From: Rhizoclosmatium globosum
Lineage: Eukaryota; Chytridiomycota; Chytridiomycetes; Chytridiales; Chytriomycetaceae
Direction of reading: 5' to 3'
Length of the DNA: 52,927 nucleotides
NCBI GenBank assembly: GCA_002104985.1
Contig: MCGO01000245.1
Coordinates: 1-52,927 of the forward strand
Part shown: piece by piece, positions 1 to 11,037 of the stretch
How the letters are laid out: each line of letters begins with the position of its first letter
Numbering within the stretch: the stretch's first letter is position 1
Translations under genes and position numbers: made by a program
Notes under the pieces: generated by a model
What the model was told of the DNA's origin: nothing
Seen by the model: only the letters and a program-made list of their open reading frames with translations
Database searches by the model: none

Positions 1-3000
1 CACTACCACCACCTTCACTTTCATCCATACTGTTACTTTGACCATGTTCACTTTCATTAACATCACCATCACTATCAACCGCAAATTCATTTTCCATGAC
101 ACAGTCGTCCATACTATCAAATCCCTCTTCTCCTTCATAATCACCTTCCTTGTCTCTATGAACTTGATTGTCCTCAATATTGTCTACTGAATTACCACTC
201 TCTTCATCTTCACTGCTCTCTTGGATTGTAATCACCACAGAACCAGAGGCTGACCCAGATCCTGTTTGTGCTCCTGCTACAGCCTTGGGTGAACTACTTG
301 AAGAAGCAGCCTCACCAATCAAACTGCACCATTCCCACCACTTGTCAGATATAGCCTTCATTTTGCGGATAATAGCTGCTCCATCAGTTGTTGCACCATA
401 ATTATTTTGGTGCACTTGGGAGCTATGACCAAATTGATTGCTAACAGTCACATTTACATTGGCCACTGCAGTTTCTTCAAAGTCAATGTTGTCTGCAAAT
501 GAGGCCATCATTTGTCGAGTGTGTCGGATTCCCAGATTGACTCCAAAAATATTCCAAAAGTTTTGAATGTACAAGCCATGTAGCTTGGATACTTTGGTAG
601 GGATTCCGTTTCTCAAAAAGAGATAAGTTTTGGCTTGGATTTCATCTTCATGTGTCAAGAAAGTCAGCTTTTTGCGGATTCTTATGTCAGCCCAGAATGC
701 ACTTTGTTGTTTCATTAGTAGTCACCATAACCAATACAAGTAAGTGCTTACATATAGAGTGGGTAAACAAAGACCAGATACTTTACAAGAATCTGTGCTA
801 GCTCATCTGGAACAAACCGAAATAAGTCTTTATGAAATCCAGAGTTTGCACTTGATTTGTTGTATCTTTTTCCAAACCGTGTTGCTAAGTAAATCACTCC
901 AAACAAGGACACAACTTACCTCAAGTTGATGCATAATCTGTGCTCAAGAATCATCAAGTTACTTTTTCCCAACCCAGAATTCACAATAGTCGTCATTTGA
1001 AACTCTGTTGTTCTGGGAGGCATTCCACAAAACAATGCAAGACCAAGCATCAAAATGGACATAAAGTTGTCCACTTTTGCTAAAAGAGAAAGAAAAGGGT
1101 CAGAGGAATGCAGCAAATTGAACCAAAATACCAGTGTACAGCTCCATTGCCTCTGATTTGTAGATAAGTCTTGTGAGCTCAAAAAACTCAGTCCTCAAGT
1201 TCTTGGTCTTTTTGATGTGCATTTCAAGTCTGTTCCCATTTTCTTCACTAAATGTAGAGCTGTTGGCTTGCTCTGTCATGAAGCTGTAGCCTGGTCTTGA
1301 GTTTGCTACATTGTCAGTCAATCGTTTTGGGTCAAACGTGAAGTCTGAAACATCCATCCCAAACAGCAAATTACTGAGATCTGTTGTGATCACTCTAAAG
1401 TAGTTTGCTCGACCTTCCCGGAACATGGTCTTTGAAACACCCAAGCGCCCATCGATAACCAACTTTGGCTCATTAGGCAAACTGTAATCCCAATGCTTGC
1501 TAATGAGATTGGCTGTATTACTGCCCATCATGATCAATCCACATGTGGACTTGAATTGCTTCATTTTGGCATAAGGGAGACTATGCTTCCCATAGCTGAC
1601 AAGCTCAATAACTTGATTGATTTCCCTTGTTTTAAACATATTTAGAAAGAGCAGACAAATACAAAAAACTCACTTTTCCTTCTCGGCTCTACTCATCCAA
1701 GTTCCAAAAGAAGCAATTTCTTGACACCATTCCAAGACAAGACAACGACAAGTAAACAAAAAATGAGTACATGGCCCAGTCATGAGCTGTTCCTTGCAAA
1801 AAGTACCATCAGGTTGCAGGAATCTAAGCAACAAGTACTCCTCCACCAAATGGATTTGACTTGTGTTCAGACCTTCAAATCCAATATCTTCAAACAAGAC
1901 AATTCGCAGCAATTTGATCAGAGCTTCTTGCTGATTCTCAAAGACTGCATTTGTTCTGCAAAGGAGAGGAACATCAAGGGCCTCCAAGAATCCCTCAACA
2001 GCTCTGTTGACCTCATTACTTAGCGTTGGCATCTTTGTTCTTGTGTTGGAACCCTGCTTACGAGCAATCAACATGGTTACAAATACTCCAAGTGTTCTAG
2101 CGTATGCTGGGATAGTAGTTTTGACATCAATAGGCTTGAAAGCCTTTCCTGCATATCCAGAGTCATTTGTTGATTTACGGCCAGCATTCTTGATTGCAGT
2201 GCGGGTTGGTTGGGTTCCAGGCAGAGTTGCCAACTCATTGACTTTCTCCAAAAATAAACGACAGAGAATTACAATGGCCTTTGTGTCTTTTGTCTCATTC
2301 AATATGGCAATGTAGTTGGCTGGATTCTTGATTGCATCAACACCAAACACCAACTTGTCCCATCCCATCTATTTCACATAGAGTAAGTAATGGACCCACA
2401 GGAAAACAAAAGACATACATTATTCAAGAACGGAGTGTTTGTTTTGCTTGAAGAGGCAATCAAACCAGCAGTTTCCAATCCAGTGGATAAATAAGCTTTT
2501 GAACGTGATCCAGCAGTGTTTTTAATCTTCTTCTGTTTACGGGCAAAGCTTTTGAGTTCCTTGGCTCTCATCTTGGCATCAAAGCCTTCCTCTGGGTTAT
2601 ACATTCTGTTGACACGAGTGTGAACTTTTGTCACTTTGGTTGGCCTGTATCCCCAGTATGGATTCTTTGGATGCTTGTTACGACAGTGAACCCTGATGCC
2701 ATTCTCTGTAACACAAACATAGGCACAATCCAAGCACATGAACCCAAATATGGCAGGATGAGTCAAGCCACACTTTGCCTTTCTGACATGATTCTGGAGC
2801 TTCTCTGGATGGCTTACAGCAAGGTCACACTTGATGCAGTTGAACATGTTGTTGTCTGAATCTCTTGGAATAATTGTGAGTACATCTTCCTCTAAATTAA
2901 GATGTGTTATTTATGTTTTCTTTCAAAAGAACTTACGTGTGTAGTCATTGATCCAATATCGAACAGAAACAACTCGCTGGTGAACCATCCTCCCATGTTT

Positions 3001-3070
3001 TGCCAATGCATACTTGTTGCTAAAGGCAGGAACGTCCTTGCACTCTTCCATGGAACATTCTCGTTCTGAT
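1..3070 (-). CDS. C2H2 zinc-finger plus recombinase-like protein of the fungal DUF3505/TLH type, partial
   Basis: Multi-exon gene leaving the window at the left edge. Readable exons in coding order are about 3070-2937, 2891-2419, 2368-1674, 1625-1132, 1079-about 918, a piece near 880-750, and about 717-1. The N-terminus has two or three C2H2-like fingers, including CSMEECKDV with a distal H-H pair and FNCIKCDLAV. The middle has a PPRTTEF motif. The C-terminal part has GIRHTRQ followed by QFGHSSQ and YGATTDG, then an acidic tail. This R-H...GHS...Y order is what I know from DUF3505 proteins linked to telomeric RecQ helicases and from Crypton-type tyrosine recombinases. A helicase could follow beyond position 1. 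The joint near 918/880 is not frame-consistent in my reading, so the copy may be damaged. The first exon was not found. Family call is from memory of motifs, moderate confidence. Confidence 0.55.
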
Positions 3071-3547
3071 CTATTGTTGGAAAGTGTGGTAGTTAGTAAA
3101 AAGGATTTAAAGTCTGATGATCAATGAAGGATAATCAGAAAGGATAACAATGCCTTATTTAACCCTAAAGATATGGGGCTTTTGAAGGGATGAATAGATG
3201 GAGTCCTTCAAGGGCTATGATTTGATGAACCAACCTCCCAACACAACCACCCACAGCACATACAACCAACACCATCCCACCATCACCTAACACAGAGAAA
3301 CCCCCCTTGGCATAACCCCGACCCCTTCAGCCCACTCAGGCATCCAAAATCTTTGTCGGATCATAAGTTGCATCCTGATGTACAACTCTCTCCGTTTCGA
3401 GATACACACAACTCAAGCAGACTCATACTCACCTTTGGGTTTCACTCATTTTTCCTCTCTTGGTCTGACGTTACAAACTCTTTTTAAACAGTATAGAAGC
3501 CTAACCCTTTACTTACATCTTTGGGGTTTTCTGTTGAAAGAGAGATC
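3071..3547. other. Divergent intergenic stretch
   Basis: About 480 bp between the first recognised exon of the left minus-strand gene and the plus-strand broken gene. No convincing exon seen. A missing first exon of the minus-strand gene could lie here. The head-to-head layout would suit two genes of one mobile element, but that is inference. Confidence 0.4.
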
Positions 3548-5502
3548 ATGTTGGATTGTGTTCACATTGGAGGATTGAAGGCTGTCCCCACTCAAAATTG
3601 CACATATGAAGGTGTTTTCAAAGTTATAATCTATTCTGGTTTCAAGTATCAGACTATTGATCATGTTGATGCAAAACATGGTTTCAGCAGCATATCAGTG
3701 GAGGAAATTATGAACAACTCTGATTCACTGAGCAAAAAAGTTGTAGCCTTCCAGAACCATTTGCGCAAGGCAGGTAATATGTGTTTTGGTATGTGATGTG
3801 AAGTCAGAGGTGAAGAAGGGGCTGTTGCGGCATTCCTGCAGGACTTTAAAAATAAGGTCCAACAGTTTGATTGGCTTGCAAGATCTACACTTTTGATAAG
3901 GTACAAACGGGTCTGTTTCGGGGTCGGGTGTCACTCAATACCGCTCAGTCGGGCGGGGCTGACGGGGTGTCCCGCGGGTTTTTCGGGTCAATCCCGAAAA
4001 AATGTATTAAATTAGAGTAAAGATATAATCATTGTCAATTTCAGTCAAAGAATAAAGATAATTAAAAGAAAAACATATAATCTTCCTTCCTGCAAGTGTT
4101 GAAAACCACGTTGGCATACCAAGAAGTTAGGCAAGGTACTTGTCAAGTTCTGTTTTCGGATTCCCCAAAGCAGACTGCACTGAAATCATACTCGCTAAAA
4201 GGGGAAGCTAGCTTTATCGGGGTTGTTGGGTTGTGTCGGGTCGGGATGCAATACAAAATCGACCCGACGGACGGGTATGCGGGTATCAGGTTGTCCCGCG
4301 GGTTCACCCCGACCCGCTCGCACCTTAACTTTTGATTGTTGAAAGAACAAAGGACTTGATTCAGTACATTGACATTCAATCGCAAGCACTTTTGAGTTTG
4401 GCTGACGTTGCTTATGCCTTGCAGTCCCGTCATTCTAGACTAAAGCAATACTGGATGGAATTAGCAAATTACATCCGAAAAGAGTTTCTCTGTTTGGTTT
4501 CAAAGCCAAGAGGTTATTACACACCCAATTTTGACTTGTTCACTCTTCATTACCTTACTCAACAAGTCCATGCTTTCGGGAGTGTACCATATCAAGCCTT
4601 TCCCCTGCTTCAGATTTTGGCTAATCCACAGTCTCTGAATGATGAATTCAGAGATCCATTGCCAAAGAGTTTGGTTCCCAAGTTTGTTGACAAGGCCGCT
4701 CTTGTCTTATATTCCAAGAAGAAGAAAAGCAAAGGGAAGAACAATCCTGAATCTGTGTTGCATCAGTCATTTGCCCCTGATAGGGTGGCACACATTATGG
4801 ATATTGTCAGGACAATACAATCTCAGCCAAGGGTCACAGACATTCTTGTAACCACCAAATGCTCAGACTGTAGATGAATTAGCTACTCAAATGATAGACA
4901 TGCTTTTTGATGGTCTTATAGAAGATTTGCCTGAAAATATGATTCGGTTTCCTGAAAATATGCAGCAAGTAAAGAGTCGGAAGATGTTGACTGTTGATGC
5001 TCTGAGACTGATTGTTGACAACAAAAATGCTTACCCCTATCACCTGGTAAAGGGAATATTTGGAAATCGGGTGAAATGTTATGACGACAAGTTGGCAAGA
5101 TTTATCAATTTTGATGAACAAGAAGTGGCTTCCTTTTTTCAGTCCCAACCAAATAGATCAACTAGACTGGGACGTTATTCAAAGTACTTTGGATTACTCC
5201 TGGAACAACTACGTTGTTTTCAATCTATCATTATTTATGGTAGCAGAAATGAGGCCAATTCAGCCAAGGAGACATTGAAGAATAAGCTCTTTGCTGAAGC
5301 AAGGAAAAGATTTGAGGTATTACCCTGTGGTGATCTTGATCCTAATAATGCAGTTTGGGCATGTTCCAATCTTAATTTGCCTGGTGGAAAAAGGATGCAA
5401 TTCCTGAGAATGTACCATATTAATGGAAGAGGAATGCCATATAATGCCAAGACTAATGGTTTAATTTACATTCCATCAGCAAACCAAGATGGAATTGTTT
5501 AA
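3548..5502 (+). pseudogene. Broken gene of unknown function
   Basis: One long reading frame can be followed from an ATG at 3548 to a TAA at 5500-5502, with three lesions. There is an in-frame TGA at 3797-3799, a 431-bp insertion at 3897-4327, and one extra base in the AAA near 4858-4860 that shifts the frame after ILVTT. Bridging the insertion site gives LLIVERTKDL with no frame change, which shows the gene predates the insertion. A 27-nt intron could in principle remove the TGA. The product would be about 500 residues, with a Lys-rich patch (SKKKKSKGKNN) and no domain I recognise. It lies head-to-head with the recombinase-like gene, so it may be the second gene of the same element. That is inference. 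Confidence 0.6.
3897..4327. mobile_element. Non-autonomous hAT-like element (MITE)
   Basis: 431-bp GC-rich island in AT-rich DNA. The left end reads TAAGGTACAAACGGGTC. The right end, reverse-complemented, reads TAAGGTGCGAGCGGGTC. These 17-bp inverted ends differ at three sites, all A/G. The flanks carry the direct repeat ACTTTTGA at 3889-3896 and 4328-4335. An 8-bp duplication plus a TAAGG terminus fits the hAT superfamily. If the terminal T is counted in the repeat it is 9 bp and would fit Mutator-like elements. The interior has GGGTCGGG blocks and no coding capacity. It interrupts the broken gene. Confidence 0.75.
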
Positions 5503-5566
5503 ATTAGATAGGGTTTAGGTGTTGCTTTAAACAATTAGAATAAATTCTACTTTTCTTTTGAATAGT

Positions 5567-6182
5567 ACAGGACACTTAGGGTAGGGTACAGGACACCAGG
5601 ACAGGACACCAGGACAGGTTACACAGGACACAGGACACAGGACACCAGGACAGGACACCAGGACAGGTTACACAGGACACAGGACACAGGACACCAGGAC
5701 AGGACACAGGACACAGGACACAGGACACAGGACACAGGACACCAGGACAGGTTACACAGGACACAGGACACCAGGACAGGTTACACAGGACACAGGACAC
5801 AGGACACAGGACACAGGACACCAGGACAGGTTACACAGGACACAGGACACAGGACACCAGGACAGGTTGCACAGGACACAGGACACAGGACACAGGACAC
5901 CAAGACAGGTTACACAGGACACAGGACACAGGACACAGGACACAGGACACAGGACACAGGACACCAGGACAGCAGGACACAGGACACCAGGACAGGTTAC
6001 ACAGGACACAGGACACAGGACACCAGGACAGGTTACACAGGACACAGGACACAGGACACCAGGACAGGACACAGGACACAGGACACAGTACACCAGGACA
6101 GGACACAGGACACAGGACACAGGACACCAGGACAGGACACCAGGACAGGACACCAGGACAGGACACAGGACACAGGTTACAT
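5567..6182. repeat. Minisatellite, ACACAGG/ACACCAGGACAGG array
   Basis: About 615 bp of head-to-tail short units built from CAGGACA, ACACCAGGACAGG and GGTTACACAGGACAC. The units combine into variable higher-order repeats. The array encodes long low-complexity frames (SCVLCPVSC type) on the minus strand and QDTGHRT type on the plus strand; I treat both as artefacts of the repeat. Confidence 0.95.
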
Positions 6183-6319
6183 GGTTGATAGGATAAATGA
6201 AGATACAGAACAGCAAACAACTAGTCAGAAGATATAAGTTATATGACATCAGATTTATAGAAACACTGCAAATATATAGTAGATTATCTATCATTAACTA
6301 CAAGTGAGTCAATGAAAAA

Positions 6320-7210
6320 CACTTTTTAGCTCAGCTGGTAAGGATCCAGCACCTCACCCTTAGGGTACAGGTTCAAACCCAGGGCCAACTGATGACAGTG
6401 TCCTGTGCAGGAGGACAGTGGGTGACTCATCCTAATCACCCTAATCCAACAGTATAAAACCCTAACCCTAATTATTCCATCCAAAGAATATAGGTCATCA
6501 GTATAATTCAAAAACCGCAAATTTAGTATTCATGAAATCTAAACGATATAAATAAAACTGTAATACTGTTAAATAGTTTATTAAAAAAGTCCAAAATAAT
6601 AGGATGTCATTCTGAGGCTGGGCACTGAACCCAGAGCCATCTGGTCATACACCCAACTTCTTGCTCACTAAGCTACATCTTTTGTGGCTTACAGGCAAAA
6701 AAGTAAACAGATGGGTTCGAACTGAGCGCATTAATATCTTACGTACAAACTCTTACCCATTAAGCCAAACCCTTTGATATGCAGAAATTTGTGTATCGAC
6801 AAGACTTTACATAACAACAGATCCATCTTCAAAATGACAGACACCAGCTTCGACGCCAGGCAGACACCAGGCAGACACCAGGCAGACGCGAGCTTGGGCG
6901 TACTGGCAAAAAGCAGCACGTAGGGTCCGAACCCAGACCGTTCAGATCTTGCGCCCAAGCTATTACCCACTGAGCCAAACCTTTTGAAATTCAGCAATTT
7001 GTGTATTAACAAGGCTTTACTTAACAACAGATCCATCTTCAAAATGACAGACACCAGCTTCGACGCCAGGCAGACACCAGGCAGACACCAGGCAGACGCG
7101 AGCTTGGGCGTACTGGCAAAAAGAACCCTAACCCTAACCCAAAGGGTCCGAACCGAGAGCGTCTGGATCTTATCCCCAACTGTGTAACCACTAAACTACA
7201 CCAGCACTTA
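6320..7210. repeat. Cluster of tRNA-derived SINE-like units
   Basis: Five degenerate tRNA-like heads lie within 0.9 kb. One on the plus strand, about 6325-6385, has TAGCTCAGCTGGTAAGG (box A-like) and GGTTCAAACCC (box B-like). Four are on the minus strand, about 6680-6605, 6775-6712, 6985-6920 and 7205-7140, with heads such as TGGCTCAGTGGGTAATAG and B-boxes such as GGGTTCGGACCC or AGTTCGAACCC. Two of the minus-strand units share a tail containing GCAGACACCAG repeats and TTCAAAATGACAGACACCAG. T-arm pairing is imperfect, so they do not look like functional tRNA genes. CCCTAA repeats occur at 6460-6475 and 7123-7140. Confidence 0.7.
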
Positions 7211-7344
7211 CTACCTGGTTTTTTAACTATCAAAGAATATAAATTTCGACACCATCAGTCGACACCATCTATGGGGATTGATCCTAACTCTCCTAACTCT
7301 GGAGTATAGAACAGGAGGGAGGACAGACTTTTTTAATCACCAAA

Positions 7345-7650
7345 ATGATCATTGAAATTGATAGAGACACATTGATGGATGGCTATCAGGCTGCCCTGCG
7401 TTTCATTAAGCATCTGGAGGCCATTGTGAAGGAGCAATCAGAGCAGATTCATGACCTTCATGAGGAAATAGGCACAGTGAATCATGGCAACTCTGAGCTG
7501 GAGCAAAAATTGAAGCAAGTCACTGCCTCATTGGATCAACTCAGGCAAATGCAAGTTCTGCAGGGAACAATTGAAGATGCTTCTCAAAGTGGATCAAAGA
7601 GAAGGCACTCAAGTACAAAAGCCAAAATTGAGTATACAGTTCAACAGTGA
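7345..7650 (+). CDS. Small coiled-coil protein, unknown
   Basis: A 101-residue single-exon frame starting at an ATG after CACCAAA. The middle (about 20-75) is rich in E, Q, L and heptad-like spacing, predicting a coiled coil. The C-terminal part is basic and Ser-rich (GSKRRHSS). No family recognised. It sits directly after the SINE-like cluster and a 35-bp sequence that recurs just before the LINE, so it may belong to a mobile element rather than be a host gene. Confidence 0.45.
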   Translation: MIIEIDRDTLMDGYQAALRFIKHLEAIVKEQSEQIHDLHEEIGTVNHGNSELEQKLKQVTASLDQLRQMQVLQGTIEDASQSGSKRRHSSTKAKIEYTVQQ

Positions 7651-7887
7651 AGTAATGTTGCTGAAAGTGGGCATATTCAATGGCATATTAAATAAACATA
7701 CTGATATTCTCTGAATTTACTCTCTGAATTAACCACCATACATAGAGTGTGACTGAAATATCATCCTGTTAAAGTGTCACCTCCTGTGCCTATGTGCCAT
7801 CAGATGTAGATTTCCATCTCTCAGAATAAACATTTTTGGCTTAGTTGGTATGTAACTACTAGAGGGTAGCGTCCCCTGCACACAACG

Positions 7888-8331
7888 TTAGCGTCCTGAC
7901 TTGAATGGTTTGTTCTTGTTCTGCTTTGCATAAGCTTCAAGGGCTGATTGGAATGCCTGTTGCCGAAGAGTACCACTTGGTGGGATTGAGTGAAGTAGAG
8001 GTGAAAGAATTCCAATAAATACTTGAACTTCTGCCGAGATTGTTGCCCAATGGGACTGAATGTGATTCCAGAGCCGGCTCTTTGTAGATGGATTTGGAGG
8101 GTAGACTGTGCCTTTGGTGCCGATGAAGCCATTTGCAACTAGGTCACGAATGCCAGTGTAGAAAGTTTCAGCCTTCTGGTCTGAAGAAGTGATAGCATTC
8201 ATAGATCGTACAAGGAAGGCGTCTGCTATAGCGATGGATTCGCCTTCAATGTAAGCAGCGCCACGTACGCCAGCCTTTTTGACAGGTAGTTCAGAATCAT
8301 CTTGAAGAGCGCGTTTGCTTCCTCGGGTCAA
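7888..8331 (-). CDS. SANT/Myb-like transposon-associated protein, probably incomplete
   Basis: About 147 residues. It begins with a basic nuclear-signal-like stretch, SKRAL...PVKKAG. The core reads YIEGESIAIADAF, then TSSDQKAETF, then TKSRLWNHIQSHW. This is the layout of the Myb/SANT-like helix-turn-helix protein found with PIF/Harbinger-type elements: acidic opening helix, T/SSDQKAE, then a SLKSRW-type recognition helix. There is no in-frame ATG at the 5' end (it opens with TTG at 8331), so the start is unknown or the copy is truncated. No transposase seen nearby. Confidence 0.5.
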   Translation of the reverse strand: MTRGSKRALQDDSELPVKKAGVRGAAYIEGESIAIADAFLVRSMNAITSSDQKAETFYTGIRDLVANGFIGTKGTVYPPNPSTKSRLWNHIQSHWATISAEVQVFIGILSPLLHSIPPSGTLRQQAFQSALEAYAKQNKNKPFKSGR

Positions 8332-8593
8332 ATAGGGATGGCTGGATGGTGCTGGACATTGGGAATAGGGTGTGTATGTGTATGTTGGCGTCGACCTTTC
8401 CCTCGACCTTTTTGCCTCGATTTGTTCCCAGAATTGTCCTGGGACTTTTTTTGCTCGGTGGTTTTGTCACGCGATGCAAACACAAAAAACAAAATTGTCA
8501 GGTTTATTTGTTTTGCTCAACGATTTGATCCTTCCGGTGGAGTTGCTCTAATGTAGACCAAAATGGCTATCACGTGTGCAGCCAAGAATAACA

Positions 8594-8785
8594 GCTGGTG
8601 TAGATGGCTGGTGTAGAATCCTGGTGTAGAATCCTGGTGTAGATGGCTGGTGTAGAAACCTGGTGTAGATGGCTGGTGTAGATGGCTGGTGTAGAATCCT
8701 GGTGTAGAATCCTGGTGTAGATGGCTGGTGTAGATGGCTGGTGTAGAATCCTGGTGTAGATGGCTGGTGTAGAATCTGGTGTAGA
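8594..8785. repeat. Minisatellite, GGTGTAGATGGCT/GGTGTAGAATCCT
   Basis: About 190 bp of 13-bp units in two main variants in mixed order. It is bracketed on the left by a 44-bp copy of an internal LINE segment and on the right by a 35-bp sequence also found at 7278-7312. Confidence 0.9.
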
Positions 8786-8835
8786 TGTGGTTTGATCCTA
8801 ACTCTCCTAACTCTGGAGTATAGAACCCTAAATGA

Positions 8836-11037
8836 AAAGGAGAGAGAGTATTAGGCAACTGGTTCTCCTCAGACAACCTTGGCAAGGATGCTAAAGAAAT
8901 AATCAACACAACAGTAGAAACCATATGCCAAACTCTAAACAGAAAAGAAATCACAGCAGTCACAGCAATATCAATTGTAAACACTGTCTTATTACCAAAG
9001 ATCAAATACATATGGAAAACACTTGCCCTTACAGAGACAGAAATTGACAAGTGGTATGCAAAAGCAGTCCAAGTAGTTAAACACAAAGCAGGCTTCGCAG
9101 CAAGCACCCCGACATCACTACTTGAAAACCCATGCATATATGGACTTGAAAACTGGAACCGACACTACACATCTGATAAAACCAACACCCTGCTGATTGC
9201 ACTGAATGAAGATTTGCTACTTGGCAGAATCATGAGAATACGCGCCCTTAACCTTCAGGATGCACTGGGCCTTCCGCACTTCCCACTACTAGAACCGTAC
9301 CCAGCCAAAACGGTAAAAGGAACAAACAGCATTGCCAACCTCATGAATAGAATGTACAAGCAAAGATTGAGAATAGTACCCCAGGAATTCCTGTGCAAAG
9401 AAAACCAAAACACAGAAATCTTTGGCAGAATAGACGGCAACGGAAGCAACACAACAATGTGGAAAACACTAGGATGGGCACTATTTGAAAAGTACTCTGA
9501 CCACCTCAGGAAGTACAACATCTACTACATAGACCAAATAACGGCAAGATGTGGAAAGAAACTCTTGACCAGAACAGACATGGAAAGGAGACACAAATGG
9601 CCCAGAAACGGAAAACAATCAGAATGGTACCATAAACTTATTAGCGACATAAACAAACCTGAATTGGATGGAACAAGCAAGTTCAACAAAGTGGAAACAC
9701 TGCAACCAAACCCTTTTGCAACAGAAAGAAACCAACAAACATTAATACCTGAGGAGCCAGAGGAAAGAGTACCCGAATTAGAATGCCGAGTAGCAGAGGA
9801 ACGACAACATGAGCTATACAATGGAGCCAGATTGATGCCAGAAACAGTACTCGAAAACCCACCACAGGAAAAGCAACACCTGGAACAAACCAACATTGCA
9901 GGAAAATATTTGAAAGCAAGTCAGAACCTCCTTAACAGTCTGGGAATCAGAGTAACATCAAACACAGAAGAGACATGCATCGTGTTTACAGACGGATCCA
10001 GAACAACAGAAGCAATGGGCGCCGGAGGTATATGCACAGAAGGACCCAGTAAAGGAAGAGAGTTTGCAGCAAAAGTTAACGGGTGGGCATCATCCAAACT
10101 CCCAGAAGCAATGGCTGCCATTGCAGCCATGGTTGGGGCCAAAACAGGGAAAACAATCATAAAAATTGATAACGCCTCAGTGGTCCAAGATGGACAAGAA
10201 CTAGTAGAAACTGGAGGCTTCATAACTGCAAGGAAACTGATGGAAAAATCTTGCATCACCCAAGTAACCATCATGGCCCAGCTCATACAAGACCTACTCA
10301 AAGAAGGGAGACAAATTGAGTTTGAGGAAGTGACCGGACACTCCAAAACAGAAGGCGACGACAAAGAAGGCAATGATAAAGCAGATACAAACGCCAACAA
10401 AGGGAGAACAGCTGAAACAATGACCATCAACCTGGAACACCAGAGCATTCTGAGATTCATGGTCGCCACAGAAAACACTACTATTGAAGGACAAACATGG
10501 CAAAGCCTTAAAGAGATAGACAAACTAGAAGCATACGTAGCATGGGAACAACAACACGCCTTCCGTCACATAGCAAACCAAATAGAGGAAACAGACCTTG
10601 ATCTCACATTGACAATAATAACATGCGGAAGAAAACCATCAACACCAAGAACCTCCAGGGGAGAATCAGCAGCAATTCACTACAACGTAATGACTGCTCA
10701 CCACCTGCGCCCAGTGCAGGCACGCCTCCACCAAAGATTACCCAACGTCCACAAAGACAACACATGCAAAGTATGTATGACAGGCCAGAAAGAAACAGAT
10801 GAACACGTAATGACGTGCCCAGCCTTCAAAGAGGAACGAGTTACACTGTTCAGGAACATGATACAGCAAATGGCAGCAATAGCAGATCAAAGGGGAAACA
10901 AGAAAACAGGAGGCTGGAAAACCCCCCTTGAAAACCTAGTCTCTCCATGGTATAATCAACTGGACGGAAGAGATGTAACTAGAACAGAAATAGCCCTGCA
11001 GCATAAATCAACAACTTCAGAGTGGAAAAAATCCTAG
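8836..11037 (+). pseudogene. LINE ORF2 C-terminal part: post-RT region and RNase H
   Basis: The frame is open from 8836; the first ATG-independent part, including NTVLLPKIKYIWKTL, is typical of the thumb region after the RT domain. RNase H motifs are all present: FTDGS (Asp) near 9981, LPEAMAAIAA (Glu) near 10100, IKIDNASVV (Asp) near 10160, and GHSKTE...GNDKADTNA (Asp) near 10345-10395. A later ARLHQRLP, CKVCMTG, TDEHVMTCPAF stretch is the Cys/His block that follows RNase H in many fungal LINEs. The catalytic RT domain is absent through 5' truncation, so this copy cannot move by itself. Confidence 0.85.

Noticed and set aside
5567..6182. CRISPR-like array
   Set aside because: Units are very short with no unique spacers, and the DNA is eukaryotic; it is a minisatellite.
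5576..6294. Long Cys/Pro/Val-rich frames on the minus strand and QDTGHRT-type frame on the plus strand
   Set aside because: They are translations of the minisatellite in several frames at once, with no start context or unique sequence.
6325..6390. A functional tRNA gene
   Set aside because: Box A and B are present but the T-arm and acceptor stems do not pair well, and related copies carry non-tRNA tails; fits a SINE head.
8517..9137. 206-residue minus-strand frame with HLHQDST repeats
   Set aside because: It is the antisense of the GGTGTAGATGGCT minisatellite plus antisense LINE sequence.
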